From the NCBI RefSeq assembly GCF_040546585.1, contig NZ_JBEPOC010000001.1:2914001-2978000 (forward strand): a stretch of 64,000 nt of DNA, written 5' to 3'. Positions within the stretch are counted from its first letter, which is position 1; every line of letters begins with the position of its first letter. The notes beneath the pieces are model-generated. The model made no database searches. It was not told where the DNA came from and saw only the letters and a list, made by a program, of their open reading frames with translations. Position numbers and translations under genes: made by a program. Positions 7,809 through 16,303 of the stretch are shown one piece after another. The stretch is from Marmoricola sp. OAE513 (lineage in GTDB: Bacteria; Actinomycetota; Actinomycetes; Propionibacteriales; Nocardioidaceae).

Positions 7809-8798
7809 GTGGCCAACTGGTTCAAGCGTGGTGCAGGCAAGGACGTTGCAGCGAAGGCTGAGAAGCCGGAGCTGACGAGTCGCGAGCGCGTGCTTCGCGA
7901 GTACCGGCTCGACGCCGAGCGGTTCATGAAGTACTCCATCCCCGCCGAGGAGGGCGAGGGCCCGCGCAGCGTCGAGGGGTACCAGGCCCTGCAGGGGATG
8001 AACCTCGACGCGACCACGATCCGGCACGCGCACAAGGTCGAGAAGGGACTCGCTCTCCCGGCCCCGAAGCGTCCCTTCGGGCGGTCGCTGCCGAACCGGG
8101 CGCTGTCGGCGGTGCTCGGTCGTGACGACCTTCCTGACGAGGCGTTCTACCTCGAGGAGGCGCGGATCGCGCTGGCCTCGTTGCAGCAGTGGAACGACGG
8201 CGGCGACCTGGCCGACGTCTCCGCGCCGCGGGGCGACTCGCTGCCGACGAACCCGCTCGACGCCGAGACCCTGGCGCACTTCCTGACCTCCCGGCACAGC
8301 GTCCGCAACTTCGAGCCCCGCACGATGGACCGGGAACTGGTCACCGAGGCCGTCCGGCTGGCGGCGTACGCCCCGTCGGTCTGCAACCGACAGGCGTGGC
8401 GGATCTACTACTTCGACGACCCGACCGAGATCGCGACCGTGCTCGCGCTGCACAGCGGCTCGGCCGGCTTCGCCGACAACGTCCCCGGCCTGTTCCTGAT
8501 CACCTACGACATCGGTTCGTTCGAGCGCAGCATGGAGCGCAACCAGGGCTGGATCGACGGCGGTCTCTACTCGATGAACCTGATGCTCGCGCTGCACGGG
8601 CTCGGGTTCGGCTCGGTGCCGCTCAACTGGTCGCGCAAGAACTGGGCGTCGAAGAAGATGCGGGCGCTCGTCGGGATCCCTGAGAACGAGAACATCGTCA
8701 TGCTCATCGGCGCGGGTCACCCTGCCGAGGGCTACCGGGTCGCGCGCTCAGCGCGCCGACCGCTCGAGCAGATCCTCAAGTTCGGGCTGCAGAAGTAA
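7809..8798 (+). CDS. Nitroreductase-family protein
   Basis: About 329 residues. The C-terminal half is an FMN nitroreductase fold: SRHSVRNFEP near 166, LAAYAPSVCNRQAWRIYYF, GGLYSMNLMLALHGLGFGSVPLNW and VMLIGAGHPAEGYRVARSARRP. The N-terminal 150 residues (basic start, SRERVLREYRLDAERF) are of the kind attached to nitroreductase-like proteins in polysaccharide gene clusters. Substrate is unknown; NAD(P)H-dependent reduction is the family chemistry. GTG 7809 has GGGG 6 nt upstream; GTG 7776 in the same frame is an alternative adding 11 residues. It stands alone downstream of purE. Confidence 0.75.
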   Translation: MANWFKRGAGKDVAAKAEKPELTSRERVLREYRLDAERFMKYSIPAEEGEGPRSVEGYQALQGMNLDATTIRHAHKVEKGLALPAPKRPFGRSLPNRALSAVLGRDDLPDEAFYLEEARIALASLQQWNDGGDLADVSAPRGDSLPTNPLDAETLAHFLTSRHSVRNFEPRTMDRELVTEAVRLAAYAPSVCNRQAWRIYYFDDPTEIATVLALHSGSAGFADNVPGLFLITYDIGSFERSMERNQGWIDGGLYSMNLMLALHGLGFGSVPLNWSRKNWASKKMRALVGIPENENIVMLIGAGHPAEGYRVARSARRPLEQILKFGLQK

Positions 8799-8813
8799 GC
8801 CCGGACGCCGCAC

Positions 8814-9224
8814 CTACCGCCGGGCCCACTCGATCTTCGGGCAGGTGTCCATGACCATCTTGACCCCAGCGGCGCGGGTGCGCTCGAATGCGTCCTCGTC
8901 GATCACGCCGAGCTGGAACCAGACCCCGCCGGCACCCACGGCCACCGCCTCGTCGGCGAACTGGCCGGCCGACTCCGAGCGGCGGAACACGTCGACCACG
9001 TCGATCGGGAACGGCACGTCGGCCAGCGTCGCGTAGCCCTGCTCGCCGAGGACGGTCGGAGCGTCCGGGTGGATCGGCACGATCTTCTTGCCGGCCTGCT
9101 GAAGCGCGGCCGCGATGCTGTACGCCGTCTTCGTCGGGTCGCCGGAGAGTCCGACGACAGCCCACACCTCGGCGTCGTCGAGCATCCAGTCAACTGCTCC
9201 GCGGTCCTGCCAGTCGTTGGTCAT
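8814..9224 (-). CDS. CoA-binding domain protein (YccU type)
   Basis: A 136-residue Rossmann-fold protein: VWAVVGLSGDPTKTAYSIAAALQQAGKKIVPIHP, then ATLADVPFPIDVVDVFRRSE and GVWFQLGVIDEDAFERTRAAGVKMVMDTCPKIEW. These match the single-domain CoA-binding family related to the succinyl-CoA synthetase N-domain. No catalytic function is established for the family. It converges on the nitroreductase gene and diverges from fadE across a 96-bp promoter gap. Confidence 0.88.
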   Translation of the reverse strand: MTNDWQDRGAVDWMLDDAEVWAVVGLSGDPTKTAYSIAAALQQAGKKIVPIHPDAPTVLGEQGYATLADVPFPIDVVDVFRRSESAGQFADEAVAVGAGGVWFQLGVIDEDAFERTRAAGVKMVMDTCPKIEWARR

Positions 9225-9307
9225 GACTACTTCAACAGCGCTCGGTCAGCGGGTGTTCCATGACGGAGATCACGGCGTCCGCGGTTAATGAGCGTTCACC
9301 CCAGATT

Positions 9308-9313
9308 TAGTAT
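9308..9313 (+). promoter_or_regulatory. -10 element of fadE (TAGTAT, leaderless)
   Basis: TAGTAT ends 7 nt before ATG 9321 and decides this start over upstream in-frame codons at 9288 and 9312. Confidence 0.6.
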
Positions 9314-9320
9314 GGACCCC

Positions 9321-10493
9321 ATGGATTCTGACTTCCCGCTGTACGGCCTCTCCGAGGAACACCGCGAGATCCGCAAGGTGATCCGTGAGATCGCCGAGGC
9401 GAAGATCGGCCCGTTCGCCGCTGCGGTGGACGAGGAGGCCCGGTACCCGCAGGAGGCCGCCGACGCGCTGCTCGCGACCGGCTTCCACGCTCCGCACGTG
9501 CCCGAGCAGTACGGCGGCGCCGATGCGGACGCGCTGGCCACCGTGCTCGTGATCGAGGAGGTCGCGCGGGTCTGCGTGTCCTCCTCCCTGATCCCGGCGG
9601 TGAACAAGCTGGGCTCGCTGCCGGTGCAGATCTCCGGGTCCGAGGAGCTCAAGGCGAAGTACCTGTCCAAGCTGGCTGCCGGTGAGGGCGGGTTCTCCTA
9701 CGCGCTGTCCGAGCCGGACGCCGGGTCGGACGCCGGTGGCATGACCACCCGCGCCGTCCGCGACGGCGACTCCTACGTCCTGAACGGCGTGAAGCGCTGG
9801 ATCACCAACGCCGGCGAGTCCGAGTACTACACCGTCATGGCAGTCACCGACCCCTCCTCGCGCACCCGCGGCATCTCGGCGTTCGTCGTGGAGAAGTCCG
9901 ACGAGGGCGTCTCCTTTGGCGCGCCGGAGAAGAAGCTCGGCATCAAGGGATCTCCGACCAAGGAGGTCTACCTCGACAACGTGCGGATCCCCGCGGACCG
10001 GATCATCGGCGCCGAGGGCACCGGGTTCGAGACCGCGATGCGCACCCTCGACCACACCCGCGTCACCATCGCCGCGCAGGCCGTCGGCGTCGCCCAGGGT
10101 GCGCTCGACTACGCGCTCGAGTACGCGATGGAGCGCCAGCAGTTCGGCAAGTCGATCTCGGAGTTCCAGGGCCTGCAGTTCATGCTCGCCGACATGGGCA
10201 TGAAGGTCGAGGCTGCCCGCCAGATGACGTACGCCGCCGCCGGTCGCTCCGAGCGGGGCGACACGGACCTCACCTTCTTCGGCGCCGCGGCCAAGTGCTT
10301 CGCCTCCGACGTCGCGATGGAGGTCACCACCAACGCGGTGCAGGTCCTCGGTGGCTACGGCTACACCCGCGACTACCCGGTCGAGCGGATGATGCGCGAC
10401 GCCAAGATCACCCAGATCTACGAGGGCACCAACCAGGTCCAGCGCATCGTGATGGCTCGCCAGCTGCTGGCTGGTGTCCAGGCGATGCTCTGA
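9321..10493 (+). CDS. Acyl-CoA dehydrogenase
   Basis: A 390-residue FAD-dependent dehydrogenase that introduces the alpha-beta double bond in acyl-CoA and passes electrons to ETF. The family motifs are [81 protein letters not shown] and [10 protein letters not shown]. Glu368 in YEGTNQ is the expected catalytic base. It resembles short/branched-chain enzymes (butyryl- or isobutyryl-CoA type), though specificity cannot be read reliably. A strong hairpin follows the stop. Confidence 0.92.
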   Translation: MDSDFPLYGLSEEHREIRKVIREIAEAKIGPFAAAVDEEARYPQEAADALLATGFHAPHVPEQYGGADADALATVLVIEEVARVCVSSSLIPAVNKLGSLPVQISGSEELKAKYLSKLAAGEGGFSYALSEPDAGSDAGGMTTRAVRDGDSYVLNGVKRWITNAGESEYYTVMAVTDPSSRTRGISAFVVEKSDEGVSFGAPEKKLGIKGSPTKEVYLDNVRIPADRIIGAEGTGFETAMRTLDHTRVTIAAQAVGVAQGALDYALEYAMERQQFGKSISEFQGLQFMLADMGMKVEAARQMTYAAAGRSERGDTDLTFFGAAAKCFASDVAMEVTTNAVQVLGGYGYTRDYPVERMMRDAKITQIYEGTNQVQRIVMARQLLAGVQAML

Positions 10494-10529
10494 CGCTGCG
10501 GACACCTCTGGCTCCGTCCCACGAACATC

Positions 10530-10574
10530 ACGACGGGCTCTGACCGGCTCAGGAGAGCGGTCAGAGCCCGTCGT
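10530..10574. terminator. Bidirectional terminator, 17-bp perfect stem
   Basis: Bases 10530-10546 and 10558-10574 are perfect reverse complements around an 11-nt loop, in the gap between the convergent fadE and alcohol dehydrogenase genes. No U-tract follows, as usual in high-GC actinobacteria. Confidence 0.85.
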
Positions 10575-10586
10575 GCACGTTCGGCG

Positions 10587-11636
10587 TCAGCCGACCTTGA
10601 TCGTGCTGGTGTCGATGACGACCCGGTAGCGGACGTCGCCGGCCACCACGCGCTCGTATGCCGCGTCGACCTCGTCGGCGGTGATGGTCTCGATCGTTGC
10701 GCCGATGCCGTGCTCGGCGCAGAAGTCGAGCATCGCCTGGGTCTCCGGGATGCCGCCGATGTTCGAGCCGGCGAGCACCTTGGAGCCGCCGACGACCGCG
10801 AACGGCGCGACGTCGTAGTTCTCGCTCGGGATGCCGACGTTGACCAGCGCGCCCTGCGGCTTGAGCAGGCCGAGGTAGTCGTTCATCGCCAGCGGAGCGC
10901 TCACGGTGTTGATGATCAGGTCGAACTTGCCGCGGTTCTCGGCGAGCGTGCGGCGGGTGGCCGCGATGTAGCCGGTCGCGCCCAGAGCGGTCGCGTCGTC
11001 CTTCTTGTCCTCGCTGCGCGAGATGCCGGTAACCTCGGCACCCAGGGCGGCAGCGAGCTTCACGGCCATGTGGCCCAGGCCGCCGAGGCCGACCACGGCG
11101 ACCTTCTTGCCCGGACCGGCGCCCCAGCGCTGGAGCGGCGACCACACGGTGATGCCGGCGCACAGCAGCGGGGCGGCCTCGTCGAGCTCGATGCCCTCGG
11201 GGATTTTGACGGCGAACCGCTCGGTGACGACGACCTGCTGGGCGTAGCCGCCGAGCGTCGGGTTCCCGTCGTAGCCGCGCCCGTTGTAGGTCATCACGTT
11301 GCCGTTCAGGCAGAACTGCTCCTGGCCGTCCTTGCACTGCTCGCAGTCGCCGCAGGAGTCGACCATGCAGCCGACGCCGACCCGGTCGCCGACCTTGTGG
11401 CGCGTGACGGCACTCCCGACAGCGGCAACGGTGCCAGCGATCTCGTGACCCGGGACCATCGGGAAGATGGCCCGGCCCCACTCCTCGCGGACCTGGTGGA
11501 TGTCGCTGTGGCAGATGCCGGCGTACGCGATGTCGATGAGGATGTCGTTGTCGCCGAGGTCGCGGTGCTCGACGGTGCGCTGGACGAACGGTGCGCCGGC
11601 GGACTCGGCGACGAGGGCAGAAGTCTGGATGCTCAT
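10587..11636 (-). CDS. Zinc-dependent alcohol dehydrogenase (cinnamyl-alcohol-dehydrogenase type)
   Basis: A 349-residue MDR-family dehydrogenase. Catalytic zinc ligands Cys42 (GICHSD), His64-Glu65 (VPGHE) and the Cys of PLLCAGITVWSPL are present, and the structural zinc lobe uses Cys95, 98, 101 and 109. The dinucleotide fold has VVGLGGLGHMAVK, followed by ISRSEDKK; a Ser-Arg after the second strand is typical of NADP use. It oxidises primary alcohols or reduces aldehydes; physiological substrate unknown. ATG 11636 begins the conserved domain; a GTG five codons earlier (11651) is the alternative. It follows the isomerase gene on the same strand behind a hairpin. Confidence 0.9.
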   Translation of the reverse strand: MSIQTSALVAESAGAPFVQRTVEHRDLGDNDILIDIAYAGICHSDIHQVREEWGRAIFPMVPGHEIAGTVAAVGSAVTRHKVGDRVGVGCMVDSCGDCEQCKDGQEQFCLNGNVMTYNGRGYDGNPTLGGYAQQVVVTERFAVKIPEGIELDEAAPLLCAGITVWSPLQRWGAGPGKKVAVVGLGGLGHMAVKLAAALGAEVTGISRSEDKKDDATALGATGYIAATRRTLAENRGKFDLIINTVSAPLAMNDYLGLLKPQGALVNVGIPSENYDVAPFAVVGGSKVLAGSNIGGIPETQAMLDFCAEHGIGATIETITADEVDAAYERVVAGDVRYRVVIDTSTIKVG

Positions 11637-11660
11637 GACTTCATCGAACACCCGCGGTCA

Positions 11661-11679
11661 ACCCGGCATTCCGCCGGGT
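11661..11679 (-). terminator. Hairpin downstream of the isomerase gene
   Basis: ACCCGGC (11661-11667) pairs perfectly with GCCGGGT (11673-11679) over a 5-nt loop, directly after the isomerase stop and before the dehydrogenase start. It is terminator-like but has no T-run. Confidence 0.5.
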
Positions 11680-11682
11680 GCC

Positions 11683-12057
11683 TCACTCGAAGGTGAGGTC
11701 CCCGTCGTTCCACCACGCGCGCATGGTCGTGATCAGACCGGCCTCGTCGAAGGTCATGACCTCCATCGGCTGCATGACCGCGAAACCGGCGCCGGTGTCG
11801 GTGGAGATGTGGAAGTGGAACGCCGCCTCGCCACCCGCGGTGCGGATGGTCAGCAGCTCGGTCGTGATCTTCAGCGACTCGATGGTCGCGTAGAAGCCGC
11901 GGATCGCGTCACGTCCGTGCAACGGGTCCGAGCCGACCGGGTCCTCGAGGGTGGCGTCCTCGGCGTACAGCGCCGCGATCTCGTCAGCGGTCCCGGTCGC
12001 GACCAGGCCCAGGTAGGTGCGGACGGTGGCCTCGGCCTGCTCGTTCGTGATTGACAT
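11683..12057 (-). CDS. Steroid delta-isomerase homologue (ketosteroid isomerase, NTF2-like)
   Basis: A 124-residue NTF2-like protein very close in pattern to Comamonas 3-oxo-delta5-steroid isomerase (125 residues). VRTYLGLV places Tyr15 at the oxyanion Tyr14, DATLEDPVGSDP places Asp39 at the catalytic base Asp38, and QPMEVMTF puts Glu99 where that enzyme has Asp99. The reaction would move the delta5 double bond to delta4 in 3-ketosteroids. The start codon overlaps a 14-bp palindrome matching the KstR operator consensus (12057-12070), which supports a sterol-catabolic role. No other steroid genes flank it. A SnoaL-like function on another substrate remains possible. Confidence 0.8.
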   Translation of the reverse strand: MSITNEQAEATVRTYLGLVATGTADEIAALYAEDATLEDPVGSDPLHGRDAIRGFYATIESLKITTELLTIRTAGGEAAFHFHISTDTGAGFAVMQPMEVMTFDEAGLITTMRAWWNDGDLTFE

Positions 12058-12070
12058 AGAACATGTTCTA
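12057..12070 (-). promoter_or_regulatory. KstR-type operator over the isomerase start
   Basis: The perfect palindrome tagaacatgttcta fits TNNAACNNGTTNNA, the sterol-catabolism repressor KstR motif of mycobacteria and rhodococci. It ends on the A of the ATG and contains the only plausible -10 (TAGAAC, 7 nt upstream), so a bound repressor would block initiation. Confidence 0.65.
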
Positions 12071-12091
12071 CCGCAGATACGGACGCGGCGC

Positions 12092-14530
12092 CTACCACCC
12101 GGCACCGAAGCAGAGCAGCGGCACGATGTCGTCGGTCTCCGCGCTGACCTGGGCCAGCGCGTCCGCCGGCGCGGTGCCAGCGGCGACCAGCTGGTGCCAG
12201 GACGCGAACACCTCGCAAGCCAGGTCGTCGGCCAGCAGCGCGAGCGAGGAGATCACGGTGCGGGCACCGGCGTGCAGCCAGACCGCGCTCATCCCGACGG
12301 ACTCCTCGCCGTGCAGCACCGAGGACTGCCCCAGGTCGCAGGCCGACAGGACGACCACCTCGGGGACGCGGGGCAGCAGGTCGATGTCGTGGCCGAACCA
12401 CGGACCGTCGGCCAGCTCGACCGCCGCGAAGAGCGGGTGGTCCCCGGGGTGCGATCCGTGTCCGGCGATGTGCAGCAGGTCGGTCCGTGCGGCCAGCCAC
12501 CCGGCGCGGGCGGAGTCGGCCTCGGGGCCGGCGAGGACGTGACCGCGCGGCCAGCTGTCGTTCGCGCGGCGTACCTCCTCCTCGGCACGGGCCAGCCGTG
12601 GCCCGGCCAGGAACCCCGCTTCCCGTACGGCGGCGATCGGGCGGTCTGCGGCGTTGAGCCAGCTGGTCGCCGACGTCGGGACGGTGACCGGGCGTCCGAC
12701 CAGGCCGGGGAGCTCGGTCCAGGGGGTACCGGTCAGCAGGGCCGACGGCGTGAGCACCAGTCGTCGGTAGCCGACCGTCGCGAGGGTCGGGCGGATAAGC
12801 ACGTCGGCGACCTTGGCGAGGTCGGCACGCAAGGAGGTCTTCACGGTGTCGCCCATCGGGGTGCCGCGGTTCTGTGCGGCGAAGTCGAGGTCGGCGGCGA
12901 TGCGGTCGAGCAGGGTGCGGACCGGCGCGGCATCGCCGAGCGGGATCACCACCGCCTGGTCCGCGGTCACGGCGAGCGCGGTGAGCGTGCCGTCCAGGAC
13001 GATGTGCGCGATCAGGGCGCTGTCGTCCACGGCCAGCCGGGTCTGCAGTGTCGCGAGGTCGGCCGGCTCACCGACGGTGCCCTGCGCCGCGAACCAGCTG
13101 TGCGCGCGGATGCGCTCGCGGAGCCGGCGTCGGGTGGCCAGGTCGGACGGATCGGCAACGCGGAGCGCAGTCAGGTCGGCCGCGAGCTCAGGGTCCGGCG
13201 GTGGCCGCAGCGAGGTCACCCGGGACGCCAGCGCGCGAGCGCGTTCGGACCACTCGAAGACCACTGTGGGGCTGCCGTCGGCCATCGCGGCCCGGAGCCC
13301 GAGGCGCGCCAGGTGCTGGCCGTGGCCGACGGCAGATGTCTGCAGGTCCAGGCTGCCGAAGGTGGACTGCCAGGCGTGCAGCTCGGCGAGGCCCTTGCGG
13401 GCGTAGTCCCGAGCGCGACCGTGGTGCTCGTGAGCGGCCGCGATCTCGGCCCGCACCTCCCGCGCGAGAAGGCGGGAGGTGATGGGGGAGTCCTGCGTCG
13501 TCCGAACCCTGGCCGCGCGGACGGCTGCCTCGACGAGGTCGCGCTTGCGCACAGCGTGGCGGGCCGAGTGCAGGATCAAGCGGTCGGCATCCTGCCGGTG
13601 GCCGGTAGTACGCAGCGCCTCGGCGAGCTTGTCCGCGCGACCGAGCAGGCTAGGGGCCGGGCGACCGCCCTCTACCTCGGCGATCACGGCGAATGCGCGG
13701 GCTCGGTCGGCCCACGCCGTGCTCCCGTGCGTGGCGAAACGGCGTGCTGCGCTCTGGGCGAGCGAGCGGCTGCGAGCTGGGTCGTCGAGGAGCAGGGTCC
13801 TTGCCAGTATCAACTCGCACTCGGCCTGGAAACGGGGCAGCTTCTCGCGCCCGTACGCCGCCGCCGCCTCTTCGAGGGCGGCCGCGGCCTCATGTGTGCG
13901 ACCCGACGCCAGCAGTACTTCCGCGCGATCCTGTTGGACGATGGCAGCGTTCACCCTCGACACCTTGGACAGGGTGTCCGCCGCAGCGTCCATTCCACGG
14001 ATGGCCGCAACCAGGTCGTTGCGCAGCAGGTGGGTGTACCCGACGTTGAACAAGGCTTTGGCATGCTCGATCTCGTCGCCGGCCCGTTCGAAGTAGTGAG
14101 CGGCGTTTGAGAAGTCCGACGCTGCATCGGCCGCAGAGCCACGTTGGAGGTGAAGCCCCCCTCGGTTCAAATAGGTTCGGCCGAGATGATCCGGCTCATC
14201 TCGCAAGCGGTCGATCGCCGAGTCGAAGTGCTGGGTCGCGCTGACCTGGTCACCCCCACGCATGAGAAGCAGGGCGAGTTGGGACTCAGCCAACCCCAAA
14301 GAGAGCGGAGACGCACCCGGCCGAGAAAGCACCCGTTCGCACAGAAGGACCGCATCGCGGAGATGACCAGTCTCCGCGGCGCCGTATGCCTCCGTCACGT
14401 CGAGGCGATCGATCAGGTCCGGATCAGCCGTGAGAAGTCGTGCGCGCCCAACGAGTTCCAACGCCGTCGCGTAGTCGTTGGCGTTTCCGGCCGCGACCGC
14501 CCTGCTGTGAAGCTCTTCAGCGCTACTCAC
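12092..14530 (-). CDS. TPR-CHAT protein (caspase-like protease)
   Basis: An 812-residue protein. Residues 1 to about 400 are tandem helical repeats of TPR type (for example FNVGYTHLLRNDLVAAI, AEVLLASGRTHEAAAALEEA). Residues about 520-812 form a CHAT domain with the protease dyad in place: His691 in LLHIAGHGSHPG and Cys731 in VVVLSACDLGQS. CHAT domains are clan CD cysteine proteases related to caspases and separases, often activated by the attached repeats in signalling or defence. There is no signal peptide, so it is cytosolic. GTG 14530 lies 6 nt after the subtilase stop, with GAGG overlapping that stop. It is the last gene of the sigma-subtilase-CHAT operon. Substrate unknown. Confidence 0.88.
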   Translation of the reverse strand: MSSAEELHSRAVAAGNANDYATALELVGRARLLTADPDLIDRLDVTEAYGAAETGHLRDAVLLCERVLSRPGASPLSLGLAESQLALLLMRGGDQVSATQHFDSAIDRLRDEPDHLGRTYLNRGGLHLQRGSAADAASDFSNAAHYFERAGDEIEHAKALFNVGYTHLLRNDLVAAIRGMDAAADTLSKVSRVNAAIVQQDRAEVLLASGRTHEAAAALEEAAAAYGREKLPRFQAECELILARTLLLDDPARSRSLAQSAARRFATHGSTAWADRARAFAVIAEVEGGRPAPSLLGRADKLAEALRTTGHRQDADRLILHSARHAVRKRDLVEAAVRAARVRTTQDSPITSRLLAREVRAEIAAAHEHHGRARDYARKGLAELHAWQSTFGSLDLQTSAVGHGQHLARLGLRAAMADGSPTVVFEWSERARALASRVTSLRPPPDPELAADLTALRVADPSDLATRRRLRERIRAHSWFAAQGTVGEPADLATLQTRLAVDDSALIAHIVLDGTLTALAVTADQAVVIPLGDAAPVRTLLDRIAADLDFAAQNRGTPMGDTVKTSLRADLAKVADVLIRPTLATVGYRRLVLTPSALLTGTPWTELPGLVGRPVTVPTSATSWLNAADRPIAAVREAGFLAGPRLARAEEEVRRANDSWPRGHVLAGPEADSARAGWLAARTDLLHIAGHGSHPGDHPLFAAVELADGPWFGHDIDLLPRVPEVVVLSACDLGQSSVLHGEESVGMSAVWLHAGARTVISSLALLADDLACEVFASWHQLVAAGTAPADALAQVSAETDDIVPLLCFGAGW

Positions 14531-14536
14531 GCGACC

Positions 14537-16294
14537 TCACGGCTCGAGCTTCTTCTTCTGGTCGCTGCCCTGGGTGATGAGAGGCCAGGCCCTGGCGACT
14601 GCCGACTTGCTGTCGTCCGCAGTCTTCGGGACGGGGCCCATCCACTGGGCCATCAGACCGGCCCACAACGGCGCCGCGAACGAGGTTCCACTCCATAGCC
14701 CGAACCCGCTGCGGTAGTCGTCCGGGTCGATGGACTCCCGGATCCGGCCGTCGAGGTTGATCCGGGCCACCGGTTCGTAGCCGCCCTCGAAGTTCGTCGG
14801 CACGGTGCTCATCACGGCCGCGCCGGGCGCGAAAGCGCGCACCCAGTCCCCGGCGTTGCTGAACAACGCGTCGCTCCCGTTCGGGTTGAGGGCGCCGACG
14901 GAGACGACCGGGACCACCGAGCCGTCGACCTTGTAAGGCCCGTTCCCCGAGATCCACGGCGAGAACGCAGCAGGGAAGCAGGGGCGCAGCGTCGAGTCGT
15001 TCCCGGCCGAGACCACCACAGTGACGCCCAGCGCGCTGAGGTCCGCGAGCGGCTTGTGCAGCGAGGCGTCAAAGGCGATGTCCTCGGCCGTCTCGTGGTA
15101 GTAGCCGAGCGAGAGCGCGAGGATGTCGATGGCACGACCGCCCTCCTGGTTCTTGCGGTATCGGTTGACCAGCTCGGCGATCTTGCCGAGCGCGGTGAGC
15201 AGGTCGCTCTCGGTGATCGGTCCGGCCGACGGGGTGATTCGCCACGCGAGGATGTCGGCGTCCGGGCAGGCCTGGTGCACCAGGCCAGCCATGAAGGTCC
15301 CGTGGCCGGAGAAGGTGTCGAGATCGCCGTCGAGCATGCCCGCCTGGTCCGGGATGACGTCGGGTTCGAGCGGGTTGGTCTTGCTCGCTTTCCCGTAGCC
15401 GATGTCCTCGCCGTCCAGCTGGATGCCCTTCTGGACCACGTCGTCGAGCCACGGGTGCGTGCCGCAACCCGTGTCCAGTAGCGCAACCACCGGGCGACGT
15501 CCCCCGCCGAGCGCATCCTCCGAGATCCTTCGAGGCTCCGGCCCGACGTAGGCGATGGGCTGACGACCGCCCGACCCCGGGTAGCCGTAGGAGTCGACGG
15601 CGCCGCCTGACCCTTCAGTCCACGGATGCCCGGAGGTGAACGGGTGGCCGGAGGTGAACGGGTGGCCGGACGTGAACGGGTGACCGGAGGTGAAGGGGTG
15701 ACCCGAAGTGAAGGGGTGACCCGAAGTGAACGGGTGACCCGAGGTGAACGGGTTGGCCGTGACATCACCGATCATCAACAAGTGGTCCAGGCCGAGCCCG
15801 CCGACCCGGCTGCCACGGTGCCGACGCACGCGTTGGAGAAGCACCCAGGCATCGGGTGCTTCGGGAGCGCTGTCGTCAGGAGCCAGGCGGAGCACGGCGA
15901 AGTGAGTCCGGTACTCCGGCGGAGCGTCCTCCTCGAGAGGTTCGATCGCTGCGAGACGGTCGGCGTCGTCGGTGTCGACGACGATGCCGAGCTCGCCGGC
16001 GATCAGGACGATATCCGCCAGCAGATTGCTCTCGGTGAGGAGTGCCTCCTGCGAGACCATGAGCCGCGTGGCGGCGTACCAGGTCGGTTTGGGCGCGAAC
16101 CCGCCCGGTGCTGGGGGCAGCGCCTTCGCCGGGTCCAGGCCGCGCGGTCGGATCTCCTTCAGGCGGGCTTCCTTGGCGGCCGCGACCGCGGCCATCCGTG
16201 CTTCTCGTCGTGCGGCAGACGCGTCCGCGTCCTCGCGACTGAGCCGTTCTGCGCGACGGTCGAGCCAGGTGGGCTTGTTCTTCTCATCAGGCAT
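14537..16294 (-). CDS. Intracellular S8 subtilisin-like protease with PFTSGH repeats
   Basis: A 585-residue subtilase. The catalytic set is intact: Asp274 in VALLDTGCG, His331 in SGHGTFMAGL, Asn432 in VVVSAGND and Ser538 in SGTSFAAPLWAG. The N-terminus (MPDEKNKPTWLDRRAER) is charged and has no signal peptide or membrane segment, so it should work in the cytosol. Between the N-terminal domain (1-180) and the protease lie seven exact PFTSGH hexapeptides at 182-223. ATG 16294 has GAGG 7 nt upstream. It lies 9 nt after the small beta-rich protein gene and 6 nt before the CHAT gene, so co-expression is near certain. The repeats could be a tether, an inhibitor segment or an autocleavage site; none is shown. 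Confidence 0.9.
   Translation of the reverse strand: MPDEKNKPTWLDRRAERLSREDADASAARREARMAAVAAAKEARLKEIRPRGLDPAKALPPAPGGFAPKPTWYAATRLMVSQEALLTESNLLADIVLIAGELGIVVDTDDADRLAAIEPLEEDAPPEYRTHFAVLRLAPDDSAPEAPDAWVLLQRVRRHRGSRVGGLGLDHLLMIGDVTANPFTSGHPFTSGHPFTSGHPFTSGHPFTSGHPFTSGHPFTSGHPWTEGSGGAVDSYGYPGSGGRQPIAYVGPEPRRISEDALGGGRRPVVALLDTGCGTHPWLDDVVQKGIQLDGEDIGYGKASKTNPLEPDVIPDQAGMLDGDLDTFSGHGTFMAGLVHQACPDADILAWRITPSAGPITESDLLTALGKIAELVNRYRKNQEGGRAIDILALSLGYYHETAEDIAFDASLHKPLADLSALGVTVVVSAGNDSTLRPCFPAAFSPWISGNGPYKVDGSVVPVVSVGALNPNGSDALFSNAGDWVRAFAPGAAVMSTVPTNFEGGYEPVARINLDGRIRESIDPDDYRSGFGLWSGTSFAAPLWAGLMAQWMGPVPKTADDSKSAVARAWPLITQGSDQKKKLEP
15627..15752 (-). repeat. Seven tandem 18-bp units encoding PFTSGH
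   Basis: Seven consecutive 18-nt units, each differing from its neighbours at a few synonymous positions, in frame in the subtilase gene. Synonymous divergence with an identical peptide in every unit implies selection on the hexapeptide. Confidence 0.95.
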
Positions 16295-16303
16295 GGCGGA
16301 ACC

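Noticed and set aside
12057-12070. LexA/SOS box at the isomerase start
   Set aside because: The GAAC and GTTC halves are separated by 2 bp, whereas actinobacterial SOS boxes have 4; the spacing fits the KstR motif instead.
15627-15752. Possible CRISPR array because of regular tandem units
   Set aside because: The units are 18 bp, contiguous, without spacers, and translate in frame as PFTSGH inside the subtilase.
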